DNA of 64,000 bases from Thelephora terrestris (taxonomy: Eukaryota > Basidiomycota > Agaricomycetes > Thelephorales > Thelephoraceae). Every line of letters begins with the position of its first letter. Within the stretch, counting starts at the first letter, position 1. The stretch covers positions 744,001-808,000 of the forward strand of contig WIUZ02000014.1 of NCBI GenBank assembly GCA_015956445.1, given 5' to 3'. The notes below the pieces were generated by a model, which saw only the letters and a program-made list of their open reading frames with translations, was not told the DNA's origin and ran no database searches. A program made the translations under genes and the position numbers. Positions 10,276 through 21,266 of the stretch are shown here, piece after piece.

Positions 10276-11431
10276 CTAGTACCAGGGGAAGAAGATCTTA
10301 TCGATCGCCTCCTCGGAATTCCTATGAAAATCGTGGCTTGGTGGGTAAAAAATCGCGTCCGCGCTTTCTTGCCGCTGAACCGTTGCCCACACATACACCC
10401 CGGCGACCACAGCTCCGAAGAGAAGGACGTCTCGCATTATTCGGCGAAAACCACCTTTGGACCCGCCCGACACCCTGCTCAGAGTCGCCAACTCTTCACG
10501 CAGCTTTAAGACCTCCTGCTGAAGTTCCCGTCGAGTTTCTTCATCATCCACCTCCGTCTGACTCAACATCTCCTCGAGTTCCCGGAGCTGCCGCAGGCGT
10601 TTATCAATCTGCTCGTCTAGTTCCCTCAGAAGTTCCCTCCCGGCTGCCGTCTCCTCGATCCGTTTCCGGTGGTCGACGATCTCTTCTTGAATTTGGAGGG
10701 TAACCTGCTTTTTTTTCAAGATGGCTCGGATAATGTTATGGGCGGATTCGACGGTGTTGTTGTGGCGGCGGAACAGCGCCCCTTTATCGAGAGCAGGCTT
10801 GAAAAAAGTGTTGGCCAGTTCCTGCTCTCGGGAATCACCAACATCTGGAGCAACCTTTCCCCACATGTTCGTCACGATAACGACGTTTGGAAGCGCTTGA
10901 TCCCCGCACATCGCCGAAAGAGCTTTGAAGCTCTTAGCCGCAGTTCCTGTGAACCTTACATCCGAGATTCGGTGTAGGTATATGATCCCTCCAAGGGTTT
11001 CCCCTCGCCTATGCCTAAGGGAATCGATTTAGGATGTTATTTTGGAAATGAATCACTCACAGTGTAGCCAACGATTGCGCAATAGAACCCAAAATGTCGA
11101 TGTCGCTCTTGAAGGTGTCGTGGAACCCAGGGGTGTCGATCAACAGAACCGGACAATCGTCCACTGTGAATACTTCGGAAGCCTGGACTTCCTCCGTACA
11201 AGACCTGAGATTGGTTCCAACCGAAAGTCTGGATTCGCTTGCAAGATTGATAAACTAGTCTGGGTGAGGGTGCGCAGATGAATGTTGTTTTGTGCACTCA
11301 CGGAAGTTTTCCCGCTTCCGGTCGCTCCCATCACGCTGAGAGTCCTGTTATTATTTCGGTGGTGAGCGGAGCCAGATGAAGACACACATTATGAAAGATG
11401 GCGAAGAATCATTGCCGCCGGTGGTAAGCAT
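10276..11431 (-). CDS. AIG1/IMAP-like P-loop GTPase with C-terminal transmembrane helix (paralogue 3)
   Basis: ATG at 11431 gives MLTTGGNDSSPSFI, and an intron leads into MTLSVMGATGSGKTS (Walker A). As in paralogue 2, an intron falls just after GKTS and before FINLASESRLSVG. VLLIDTPGFHDTF is G3 and NVVIVTNMWGKV is the G4-like motif. A coiled coil of about 90 residues follows, then one hydrophobic helix (DVLLFGAVVAGVYVWATV) and a 35-residue tail ending FFPWY. This would make it a membrane-anchored GTPase with the G domain in the cytosol (inference). An open frame starting at a GTG (11385) is wrong because it reads through the intron. Intron phases match paralogue 2. Confidence 0.85.
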
Positions 11432-11913
11432 GGTGGCTTGTGGAATGCTCGAGGGATTGGGGGGGCTGCCAAACTTTATAGTCAGGCGGTCAGCTTGTTG
11501 CAGCGTCTGTGGCGTGCCATGCCGAAAACGAGGGGCAACGAGCTGTATTCGCGTGTCGAGAATCAAGGGTTCACGCGCCCATATGTGATCTCGTGAGAGG
11601 AACTAGAGTACATGAAAAAGCTGCCCATGCTGTGTGCGCGTGGACGTGGTCAATTGTAAGAGGGTGGGAGACTGCCCCGTTGGATCCCATTTTACCCCAT
11701 CAGTGCTTCTGACATATCTGGGCCAATTCAGCCGCAGATGCTCAGATGCTATCCCGACACATGTGGTTCCAGATACCGGATAGCCCCGTAAACTGTGGCT
11801 GGTTTACCTAATCGCCATGAGTACGTTTGAGCCAACCGAGTTTGACGCCAATCCGCGGCCTCGTCCTTGATAAAATCCCTGAAGCGAGGTGGTAATCCTT
11901 AGGTGACGTGGCC
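11432..11913. other. Intergenic between divergent GTPase paralogue 3 and RRP9
   Basis: Promoter space for both genes. No ORF or motif that I can support. Confidence 0.4.
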
Positions 11914-12004
11914 CACGTGGTGAGTTGGAACGTGTAGAAGGGGGCGGTGGAGGTTCACATGGAACGAGCGTTGAAAGTGTGGGAATTTACCATGATCCGT
12001 CATC
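11914..12004. repeat. Dispersed repeat copy B, upstream of RRP9
   Basis: Second copy of the block described at 2204-2302, same orientation. It ends 80 bp before the RRP9 start codon, so it lies in the promoter or 5' leader. Confidence 0.6.
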
Positions 12005-12084
12005 AGACCGGCTTCGGGACACGACGATCGACTGCCTGCACTGCAAATTTCTTCAAGCTCACTTCGACCGTCGGTTCCTGGGGG

Positions 12085-13925
12085 ATGCCAGATCGTTTCT
12101 TCGCCACAGCCTCGAAAAAGCGAAAGCGGCCTTCATCCTCTGCTTCTGCCCCACGAAAGAAGGCGGCGACCACTAATGGGAAACTGAGGTCAAAGGGACC
12201 TTCTTCCGGTGTTCAACAACCGAAAAAGCGAAGCGCACGCGATGAGGAATTATCTGACGCGACTGACGATGATCGTGGTCTGGGAGGTGTGGACGATATG
12301 GACCTGAGGGCTTCAGACGAAGACCCCTACCAGAGTGGGTCCGAAAACGAGAACGAAACCCCGGCAGAGAAACGGTTGAGGCTCGCCCAGATGTATCTCG
12401 AGGGAGTCAAGACCAGTTTAGCAGACGGGGAGTACGATGCTGCGGAGATTGACAAGGACTTAGTCTCTGCGAGGTTAAAGCAGGACGTTTTAGAACACTC
12501 TGGGAAGGTCCACCTGTTTGTTGGGGATTCGGTGCGTAATCATTGGTCCATATTTGACCTTGTTGCTGAATGAAAGCAGTATGACTTCGAGGTACCCCCG
12601 ATATCCTTGCGCACGCGCGGTCACAGGTTTACCGTGACAACAGCCGTCGCATCTGAGGATGGCAAGTTTCTGTACACCTCTGGCAAAGAAGGATCGATCA
12701 TTAAGTGGGACCTACGCACCGGGAAAAAACTATCTACCGTATACAAGAAGAGGTCGGTAAAGGGGAAGCAGAAGGCAGACCCTGAAGGCCACACTGATGA
12801 AATCTGGACTCTCGCTTTGAGTTCAGATGGAAAGTACCTGGCCAGTGGGGGGAAAGATCGTCTCGTTGGGGTCTGGGATGTAGAGACCGCAGATACAATC
12901 TCGTGGGTCAAAGGATTCACCGGACACAGGGACTCCATCAGTGTGAGTGCACCCGCACTCAACTCCGACGGGTTTACCAACCCTTTGCAGTGCCTCGCCT
13001 TCCGTAAATCATCACAGCAACTATTCAGCGGTTCCTATGATCGAACGGTGAAGCTTTTCGACCTTTCCGTTATGGGCTATGTCGAGACTCTCTTCGGTCA
13101 CCAAGACTTTGTGACGTCGATTGATTCGCTTCGAGGGGAGACCGCCGTCACATGTGGTGGACGGGACCGAACTGTGCGATACTGGAAGATCGTTGACGAA
13201 ACGCAACTCGTGTTCCGTGGTGGGGGTCGAAGTAAACTGCGCGATCTACTTGAGGGCGGCGCATTTGAGGGGATGAATGATGGCGAGGGAGACAAGCCGA
13301 GAGAGAAGGTACAGAAGACATACATCGAGGGGAGCATGGAAGTTGTCTGTATGATTGACGAGACCACCTTTGTGAGCGGAGGTGATAGTGGGTACGTTTT
13401 TTCGTCTACCATCATCTCTGCGCCCCCACGAAACCGCTGCAGGTCGATATCCCTCTGGTCAACGCAAAAGAAAAAGCCAATATACGTACAGGCACTCGCA
13501 CATGGTCTCCACGAGACCGTGTCTGAGGAACGGGGAACGATAACGTCTCCCCGGTGGATAACTGCAATTGGATCATTACGTTACTCCGATCTATTTGCTT
13601 CAGGTATGGTTGCGTCTCGTTCACACAAGACCGTTCTTACCGTGTTCTAGGCTCATGGGACGGTCAAATCAAGTTGTGGAAACTAGACCAAAAACTGAAG
13701 ACATTCTCGCTAGTCGGGTGCGTGAGCACCCCGGGTGTCATCAATTCCATCCAGCTTCTGTCCGTGCCGAAAGGCGTCACCTACTCTTGGGGAGAGACGA
13801 AGAAAGGTTCTCTGTTGCTTGTAGCTGGCATCGGGCAAGAGACGAGGATGGGGCGGTGGATCGTCATCAAGGGATCTGGTAGTTTCAATGGCTCGCTCTC
13901 ATTTATTTTCTCACCACGGACGTAA
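12085..13925 (+). CDS. RRP9: U3 snoRNP protein Rrp9 / U3-55K, WD40
   Basis: Five exons (12085-12531, 12580-12942, 12991-13391, 13443-13603, 13651-13925) total 1647 nt, 548 residues, in frame. The chosen start MPDRFFATASKKRKR fits the family; a longer open frame upstream runs into the repeat. A basic, acidic-spotted N-terminus precedes the segment KRLRLAQMYLEGVKTSL and then WD40 units ending IIKWDL, VGVWDV, VKLFDL, VRYWKI, ISLW and IKLWKL. Rrp9 binds U3 snoRNA and is needed for 18S rRNA processing in the nucleolus. Length is close to the family norm. Confidence 0.93.
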
Positions 13926-14145
13926 TTCAATTCCATGCCTCAATTTGCTCCCTTCATCCGCAATTATTTCTATTTCATTCACCGCGGTCCGAGCCTAAGT
14001 CAAGGCGGGTGCAATATATACTACGTAAAGGCCGCTTAAAATTGTGGGGGATGACGGCCTTTGACCAGACCTCGACCTTTAAAAACCACTGTCCGGACCC
14101 TCGGAGCGTTATCACTACCCCACTGGGCCTAGGTCACGCAAAAGG

Positions 14146-15842
14146 ATGATCAGTAAAAGATTTCTATCCACCCGCTTTCGATTACAGGGTTCAGTCAGCA
14201 ACCACCTCCGTCGACTTTCAACCCCTGCAACCATGATATCCGTCGACGATCTTAACCCTGCCGTTCTCAAAGTCGAGTACGCCGTCCGCGGCGAACTGGC
14301 GATTAAAGCTGAAGAATTTCGTGCGGTATTGCAAGATCCGAAAACCGCCTCGTCTTTGCCTTTTACCAAGGTCGTGTCGTCCAATATCGGGAACCCCCAG
14401 CAAAAGGGCCTCGATCAACCACCTATTACTTTTCTCAGACAGGTCCGTCCTTCCCTTCTTGCTCTCGCTCCTCCATGATTTACCCAGTCCGACGTGGCAG
14501 GTCGCAGCATTAACTGAGTACCCAGAGTTGATGAAAACTGCGAAAGATGCGTTCCCGCCAGACGTGATTGAGCGTGCACAAGAGCTGCTCACCGAGATAG
14601 GTTCCATCGGTGCATATTCCCTCTCACAAGGCGTACTTTTCATCAGAAAATCCGTCGCGAAATTTATCGAAGGTGCGAAAGACCCGCGTATATTCACGTG
14701 GGGCAGTTGCTGACTCGAACATCAGAGCGCGATGGGTACCCTTCCAACCCGGACCACATATTCCTGACCGGAGGGGCGTCGCCCGGTGTTTCCCTCCTCA
14801 TTCAGATGTTGATCAAACCCGTGACGCCGAACAATCCTGATCCTTCCGGGATTTTGATCCCCCTTCCCCAATACCCACTTTACACTGGAACCTTGGCCCA
14901 ATTCTCCGGTACGGCTCTGCCATATTACCTTGACGAGTCCAACGGCTGGTCCACCTCGCCCGCTGAGATCGAGGCTGCCTTGGCGCAGGCCAAGGAGAAA
15001 GGCGTCATCCCCAAGGCGCTGGTTATAATCAACCCGGGGAACCCCACGGGTGCCCTACTGGATGAGTCAACTCAAGAGGAACTCGTACGGCTCTGCGAGA
15101 AGCATAGACTTGTGCTCATGGCCGATGAAGTGTATCAAATCAACTTGCATCGTCCGAAAGCGGCTCCCTTTACCTCTTTCAAGAAGATCGTGCGGAGACT
15201 GAACAGCCCCATTCCGCTCGTCTCTTACCACTCCATCTCCAAAGGCGTCACTGGAGAGTGTGGAAGGCGGGGTGGATATTTCGAGCTCGCGAACTTCCCC
15301 GATGAACTCGTCGCACTCGTCTACAAGATGGTAAGAGCGGATTTCCGAAACGGTGTCGTGTGACTGCTGACCTTTACTCTGATCAGGTCTCGGTTGGACT
15401 CTGCTCACCATTGTCTGGTCAAATCGGTGTCGACAGCATGGTCCGTCCACCGAAACCCGGTTCTCCATCCTACGATCTCTGGAAGAAGGAAACAGACGCG
15501 ACGCAAGCCGCCCTCGCCTCTCGAACGCACACGATGGCTACACGATTGAACGCCCTCCCCGGAGTTTCGTGTGTCGATTCCCCTGGCGCTCTGTACTTGT
15601 TCCCTTCACTATACCTTCCTGAGAAGGCGATCGAAGAGGCGAAGAAGCTAGGGAAGAAGCCTGACGAGATGTACGCGATGGATCTGCTGAAGGAGACCGG
15701 GATTTGCGTTATCCCTGGATCTGGGTTTGGGCAGAGGCCGGGATCGGATCACTACCGATTATCGTGTTTGTGCCCTGGCGTCGAAGAGTATGTAGGCGCA
15801 TTGGAGAGGTTCCATCTCTCGTTCATGAAGAAGTACGAGTAA
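14146..15842 (+). CDS. Alanine aminotransferase
   Basis: Exons 14146-14442, 14501-14672, 14726-15330 and 15387-15842 give 509 residues. The PLP lysine lies in VSYHSISKGVTGE; other family blocks are LTGGASPGVSLLIQ, INPGNPTGALL, LMADEVYQ, CGRRGGYFE and GICVIPGSGFGQ. It swaps amino groups between alanine and 2-oxoglutarate, linking pyruvate to amino-acid metabolism. The first 29 residues (MISKRFLSTRFRLQGSVSNH...) are basic and Ser/Arg-rich like a mitochondrial presequence, and a second in-frame ATG at residue 30 (MISVDDLNPAVLK) lies exactly where the conserved enzyme begins. Confidence 0.93.
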
Positions 15843-16698
15843 ACGTTACCGCTCCAATGTATGAATAGATAACGCTGATCGTTTTTTGTGACGGGTTCCC
15901 GAGCGCATAGAAGATGTGATTCAGCTTTAATCTTGAAAGTTTAACTTAAATTCCAGCGGATTAGGTGCAAACGCAGGTACATGGAAGATCAGATGGGATG
16001 CAGCGGATCCTTAATCGCCTAGAACATCTGAGGAGACGAAAGAAAACCCTAACCAGATCTCGAACGGCACCACCTGCCGAGGTGATGCCCTGAGAGCCGT
16101 GCTCCGGGTGTCATAATGAAGTCCGTACTGTGCTCGTGACCGCCCGAGTCGGCGTGAACAATTTCGAACGAGAGTTTCTGTCGTCGGGCTTGGCAGTTGC
16201 ACTCAGGAGATGGCAAGGCAACGCGCGATCATCCATGGTGACATGACACTTTCGTTTCATGTTCGTAATCACCGTGTCGATCTTATGGATCAGGCTAAAG
16301 TTGATGCCAATCCCGAAGCATTTTAAGTTGGCATGGAAGGTCGATGCTGCGAATAATTATTTTGTGCGCTACCATGGAACTGTGCTCGGCCGGGAAGTCG
16401 TAGTGTCGTATGCTTACAAAAAGGTGAAACAGGTGGCTCTACCAAAGCAAGGTAGAAGACCGAAAACAACATACAGAAGGTGGAAGAGGAATCAACAGAC
16501 TCAAGAAATGCAGAAACATAGGGGCAGTCAGAAGATCGCGGAGAGGGGAAGAAGAAAGAAGAAGAATGGAAGAAGGGAACTGCAAGTGAGAAAAGTGGGT
16601 TGACTAGTTTCTGCGGTCCATCGATTCACGTGAAGAGTGAAAGTGGTATCGGTGTTTTTGTAGCAGCGCATTCGTCGAAGGTTGCCGGAAGGGGTGTC
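15843..16698. other. Convergent intergenic region, no gene seen
   Basis: Lies between the 3' ends of alanine aminotransferase and the copper-fist gene. The 345-nt open frame at 16259-16603 is rich in Lys/Arg from purine-rich sequence and has no family features. Confidence 0.4.
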
Positions 16699-18233
16699 TT
16701 ATACGCCCCAGTTAAAATCTCCTGCCGGGTTAACACCAGGCATCATTTCTCCTTCAGAAGATCCGTCCGAAGGGATCCAAGACTGGTCACCGATCGGAAT
16801 GCTCCATCCGTTATCCAACCCAACAGGAGGAAGCGAGCCCGTGGGACCGATGGACATACTCGCAGAGTCTCCTTCCCCGCGCCACGCACCACGGCACTCG
16901 CCAAAACACTCTCCAGCACAAACACAGAACCCCGGCTCGGGCGGAGAGTGGGTCGACCGACCGGGCATGGGAGTGTCGGGATGGAGTGTGTTTCCGTCAG
17001 CGGGTAGAACTGGCAGCCCTTCAATAAGTTGACGCAGCCAATCGTCCATGAATGATGAGGATTGTGTGTCGAAAGAGCCCGGCGATGGAGTGTGCTGACT
17101 AGGATGGCCAAGTACAACAGCGCACTCAACACATGACGTACAATAGTTGGGGTTCGCACATGCGGGGCTGCTGGACGATTCTTGGTATGCCTGAATGGCG
17201 GAAGGACCACGGTGTTCAAAGCACCCTGAACACGGGCAAGAATCACCACACGAACACAGCGAGCGGACGGGAATAGAAGGGTAGGCTCTCCAATCAAAGC
17301 TCCCTTGGTTTCCTGGGGTTCTCGATATGGGACTTGGGCCTGCCTCCAGGGGAGATACTCCTGATTCAGAGTGGTCGCTTGGGGCGTGGTGAGAATGATT
17401 CGCGTCGTATGCGCGCTCGTATGGGCTATAGGACTCGGTGTGCAAGTGGGGACGTTGGCTCTGTTTTCCGCTCGCCGTGGACGAGGGGTTGTGGAAAGGA
17501 CCAGGCCGACTGGGGGGGACAGGGGAGGTATTGGGAGGTTTGGGCAAGACACGGCGGTATTCATGACCTGTGGAGGGCTTGACGGCAGAGGGGTCGAGAG
17601 GAGGCTCTGGGCCTACGCTTCGTTTCGACTTTCGGACAGTGGCACAAGTACATGTTCCGCCGGGGTTGCAAGGACATGGTCCAGCTTTCGGGTTAGCTGC
17701 GTTCACCATGAGATGAACGCTTCATATGAAGGTTTAGTTTACGAACCGGCATGCTCTGAATCAGAACCGTGTTCAGAACTCAGAGTGACGATGGCGGTGA
17801 GGTGCTCGGGGACTCCGTGTGGAAACGCGGGATCATGCGTTTTCTTGGAAGCTATGTGCGCATTGGTTGAGGAGTCGAGAAGTAGAGAACATGAGGGGAT
17901 TCACCTGAACCCGAGGCACCCTTGCCGGGTCCCGCATCGCCGCAGTTGCACTTGATGTGAACCTGCTTGGTTTTTCGAAGTTCACGGCAGTGGGGACATT
18001 GAGTAACCGGTCTCCCTTTCTTTTGTATCTCGTAGAGTGGTCGGTCGGTGTGTTTGCAAGCGGAGGAACGATGACCCTTGATGCAGGTGTCGCTTGGAAG
18101 CGGTAAGGCGACTGATGAGTTGTTTTTGCCATAAGACGGACATACCAGGAGTATTTTTTGCCTTCTATGACGATCTTTTGGGATACATTCAGACATAGGG
18201 AGATAATCGAAAGATATAGGCGCTACGTACCAT
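16699..18233 (-). CDS. Copper-fist transcription factor (Mac1/Cuf1/GRISEA type)
   Basis: The first coding exon is just ATG (18233-18231). After an intron comes IVIEGKKYSC, a second intron, then DTCIKGHRSSACKHTDRPLY...GRPVTQCPHCRELR..HIKCNCG. This is a full copper fist with the zinc ligands, the KGHR(S) DNA-contact motif and the GRP minor-groove motif. Further exons add Cys clusters CPCNPGGTCTC, CSCGDSCPCSGCFEH (the CxC-x4-CxC-x2-C-x2-H pattern of Cuf1-like copper sensors), CANPNYCTSCVEC and CVCAGECFGEC. In known fungi these factors sense Cu(I) and control copper uptake or detoxification. Which direction applies here cannot be read from sequence. Stop at 16699. Confidence 0.9.
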
Positions 18234-19150
18234 TGTGGGAGTTGCGCAGCACAGAGGAGGGGGATTTAAAGCAAGTTGAATTCAAGATTCAAGAGAATGT
18301 GGTATAATGCCGACCAACACCTTCCTCCCCCAAGGCGGCACAAAAGCCACGAGACGGGGGAGCTGTTAGTAATTCAGAAAGTGATTCCAGATAGATATCA
18401 GCATGAAAGGTGGGGAGAGGGAGAGGATGAGTGAAAAAAGACAAGGAGAAACGAAATGCAGCCAGCAGTGGGACGCCTTATCAACTCCCTGGCACGTGAC
18501 TGTTATGACACTGCCCGGTCCGGAAAGTCCTTGCACGTGCAACTGCGCGACCTTCGCCATACGCTCGCCCCAATCTGATTCTCAGCTGTCCAGCGGGTCA
18601 GGTAGGCTGTGCCGGCCCTGAGTGCATTCACAGACTCGAGGGGAATTCTGGGGTAGCAATGATGTCATCTATTAACTCTCCACGCATTTGCAGCCTGACA
18701 ATCACAATCGGTCGCCCTCGACTCGTGCTCCAGAATGTCCCCCGAACGGTACACCCTTCCTCCGAGTCGATGCTCTTTTCAGCAGCTCAATTGTCCACGT
18801 TTCTGATCCCCCTCAGCCTTCATTAATCCCTCCCGATCACAGCCCGAGCCCACGATGCGTGATGAATTCATCCAAGCCGGAATTTCCGCCTCGAGCCTTA
18901 CTGGCAAGGATATCTCGTATCTCTTCAAGAACTGTGGCCGCCCCACGACAACCTCTGCGTCGTACGATTCCCGCCTGTTCACCGTGGTATAATAAAAAAG
19001 ATCTCGGGTGCCCTCTCGACCCCCTCGTCGCTCCCGCACGTCTCAAATGGATCGAGAGGTAAACCCGACAGGTGACCCAAGCTATCCATCATCTCACGTC
19101 CCCTCCAGATATTTTCACAGGCCGCGTACAACAACACCGTCACTTTTGCG
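18234..19150. other. Intergenic, unresolved
   Basis: Upstream of the copper-fist gene and of zinc-finger gene 1, divergent. An open frame at 18855 (MRDEFIQAGISASSLTG...) is short and unknown, and I do not call it. CACGTG appears at about 18492 and 18534. Confidence 0.3.
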
Positions 19151-19740
19151 ATGGACAGCCGTGCGGTAATGCAGTCGCTCAACCAGTATGGTCGCTTCTG
19201 ACTGTCGGGCTAGGCCGCGGTGTCCACAAACATTCCCGAATATGTGATCCCCGGCGAATACATCTATAGAAGAGGCATAGATAACGGCCCAAAGCAGAAT
19301 CCCAGGCAAGTTGCCCGCTTCCGAAGTCCGCGTGATGTACCCACAAGATATTTCATTTCTGTAGCACCCTTTTGCACGTGTCGGAGCAATCCCCTTTGGC
19401 CTTGGCCCATTCCGATAATCCGGAAACTAACTCGGTCAACTCCGGATGGCACGAGCTCGTCACTCCACCTACCTGTCAGGGCAGCCTGGCCCTAGAAGAC
19501 GAGCAGAAGAAGGAATGGTTTTGCGGTGGCTGTCATACAATATTCCGGAGTAGGTACGAAGCAAAGCGTCATATTGACACCGCCGGGATGGAGGTCCGGT
19601 GCCGGTACTGTGACAAAGTGGTGAACGCGTCTCCTTTCGTGCTCAACAGACACGTGGAAGAGTCTTCTCTATGTCTACGAAAGTGGAAGGAGCGAGGGTT
19701 GACGGGGGAAAGGACAGTGAACGGGGCATTCCGCGCGTGA
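19151..19740 (+). CDS. C2H2/C2HC zinc-finger protein, copy 1
   Basis: Modelled exons 19151-19165, 19214-19305 and 19365-19740 make 160 residues in frame. The second intron is GC-AG (AG/GCAAGT). The conserved C-terminal part reads WFCGGCHTIFRSRYEAKRH, IDTAGMEVRCRYCDKVV, RHVEESSLCLRKW and GLTGERTVNGAF. This matches the end of the gene at 21267-21962 residue by residue in pattern, including the second, unusual finger with a C-x2-C..H..C set. It is probably DNA-binding and nuclear; targets are unknown. The short first exon (MDSRA) is the least certain part. Confidence 0.65.
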
Positions 19741-20236
19741 AGGTGAGCAAAGTAGTTTGCAATTTTGCGGCTCTCAGTAAGATGATACCTTTCCAGGGTC
19801 TGAGGGTTGTTTAATCATTTGCTGCCTTGTGGACGAACCGCAGCTTCTCCACAGACTACATCTAGTGTGTGGCGAAGTTGCGAGTCGTCTGCCAAGATGG
19901 CGGTCATTTGCCGAACCTAAGTTTCGTGTAAAAGCAGAGATAGATGATGGGCCGGTAAACTTAGGTTTCTTGGGATGAATACTACTATTTACGAGCTCTC
20001 TATAACGGACACTTGCCTTGCAAGCAAGAAAGAGGGAATAGCGCGAGTCGGGGTCCCAAACTCAGGCTCGATCATCGACATCCCTCGCTTAGGTATTTCC
20101 CACCACGTCGTTCAACCGCCTCAAAAAACAGTCGACTAGACCATCGAACTGAGATCTCCACTAGGCAAAGCCGACTCTTAGACCTGATGCTCATTCGTGG
20201 AGATGCGCCTTCGTGTCTGTTATCTCGGCCATGCGT
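19741..20236. other. Intergenic, no gene seen
   Basis: Follows zinc-finger gene 1. It may include worn internal sequence of the LTR-type element next to it. No coding signal I trust. Confidence 0.3.
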
Positions 20237-20830
20237 TCACATGCGTTCACTAAGCTCCCAGCCCACCCGCTGCGCAATCTTCCTGAACTTTTTCAGGGGC
20301 CTCTGTCCCCCGGAAACCGGCTCGTGGAAACGGAACTTCGGGGCCGCTCCAGCCGCCTTTACCCGATACGCCCGCTTAGGGGCGAGGGTTTGAGCTGGCC
20401 GCAGACAGACTCGCGGCCTCCACCTCATCTCCCCTCCACATCCGGAGAGGGTTCCACGGTGAACGTGCAGTCTGGCCTCCGAATGCACTCGTAATCCGAC
20501 CACGGGCTCTGATACCATTGTTTCTGCTTGCTGAAAAGCACCTCCGGTCAGTTGACAGACACCGACTGTCAAAAGCGTGGCGCGTCTCTCAGCTCATCAG
20601 CTGGTTCTGTTTCTGCTTCGTGCTTGCTCCCGGGAAATTCTCTCTCAACTGTTTCTTCTTGCGCCTAACTTACGCGGGACCTTGGCAGATCACACGACCC
20701 ATCTCAGTCCTCATCGCACGAACCTTCAGGCAGGCGTCATCATACACTCCTCGAGCTCTCACGGGGACCTTGTGCCCAATATTGTCGGCACGAAGTTGTC
20801 GATGTACATCCGCTCGAAATAAACACCGCA
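20237..20830 (-). mobile_element. Probable LTR-retrotransposon remnant, Ty1/copia-like (fossil)
   Basis: On the minus strand an end-of-LTR-like CAGAAACA is followed, after one base, by TGGTATCAGAGCCC at about 20517-20504. This matches the initiator-tRNA-Met primer-binding site common in Ty1/copia elements. That places an LTR at about 20519 upward and internal sequence below it. No gag or pol region is recognisable, so the copy is broken and probably old. The outer LTR end, target-site repeats and a second LTR were not found, so the limits given are rough. Confidence 0.35.
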
Positions 20831-21103
20831 TTTAACCTCCTGCTTGCCGCACTCGGCATGGCGCTGCAGATACAGCAGAGCTAAATCAAACTCAAGTCCT
20901 TGGTTAAACCCGTGTAGTTTGGCTGCTGGAGAATATCCAGAGGGTCCTTCCCGAACGTCATGTCGCACCCTCACCCGGTTTCGCTGGGTCACTACTCTGC
21001 CCCAGGTTGAACGTGTCCACCTCTAATGTGGACTGGACGTGGACGGCTTGAGCGCCGATAAAACGTGACTCATTATAGATTGTCATCCGTCCAAACGAGG
21101 AAG

Positions 21104-21115
21104 GCCAATATAAAT
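21104..21115 (+). promoter_or_regulatory. CCAAT/TATA-like element of zinc-finger gene 2
   Basis: CCAATATAAATG, overlapping CCAAT and TATAAA, lies about 155 bp before the start codon at 21267. Position is plausible for a fungal core promoter. Confidence 0.35.
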
Positions 21116-21266
21116 GTGTTACCCAACCCCCATCAAAACCCGCCCCACTTTCTCATTAACCACCATCCTCTTATTCCTCTCTACCAGAGTCCCACAGAGT
21201 AGGTGCCATATCTATCGCGCCAGATCACGGATACCTGACCACGAAATCGACTTTGGACGTTCAGTT

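Noticed and set aside
11140-11385. Start of GTPase paralogue 3 at a GTG giving MSSSGSAHHRNNN
   Set aside because: It reads through an intron; an ATG at 11431 with a GT-AG intron joins to the Walker A exon.
16259-16603. Lys/Arg-rich 114-residue frame
   Set aside because: It arises from purine-rich DNA, has no conserved pattern and no splice context.
18855-19201. Possible small gene MRDEFIQAGIS...
   Set aside because: No family, unclear splicing, and part of it overlaps the start of zinc-finger copy 1.
20221-20250. Direct repeat CATGCGTTCA x2 as a target-site duplication
   Set aside because: The two copies are adjacent, not flanking an element, and are better seen as a chance tandem.
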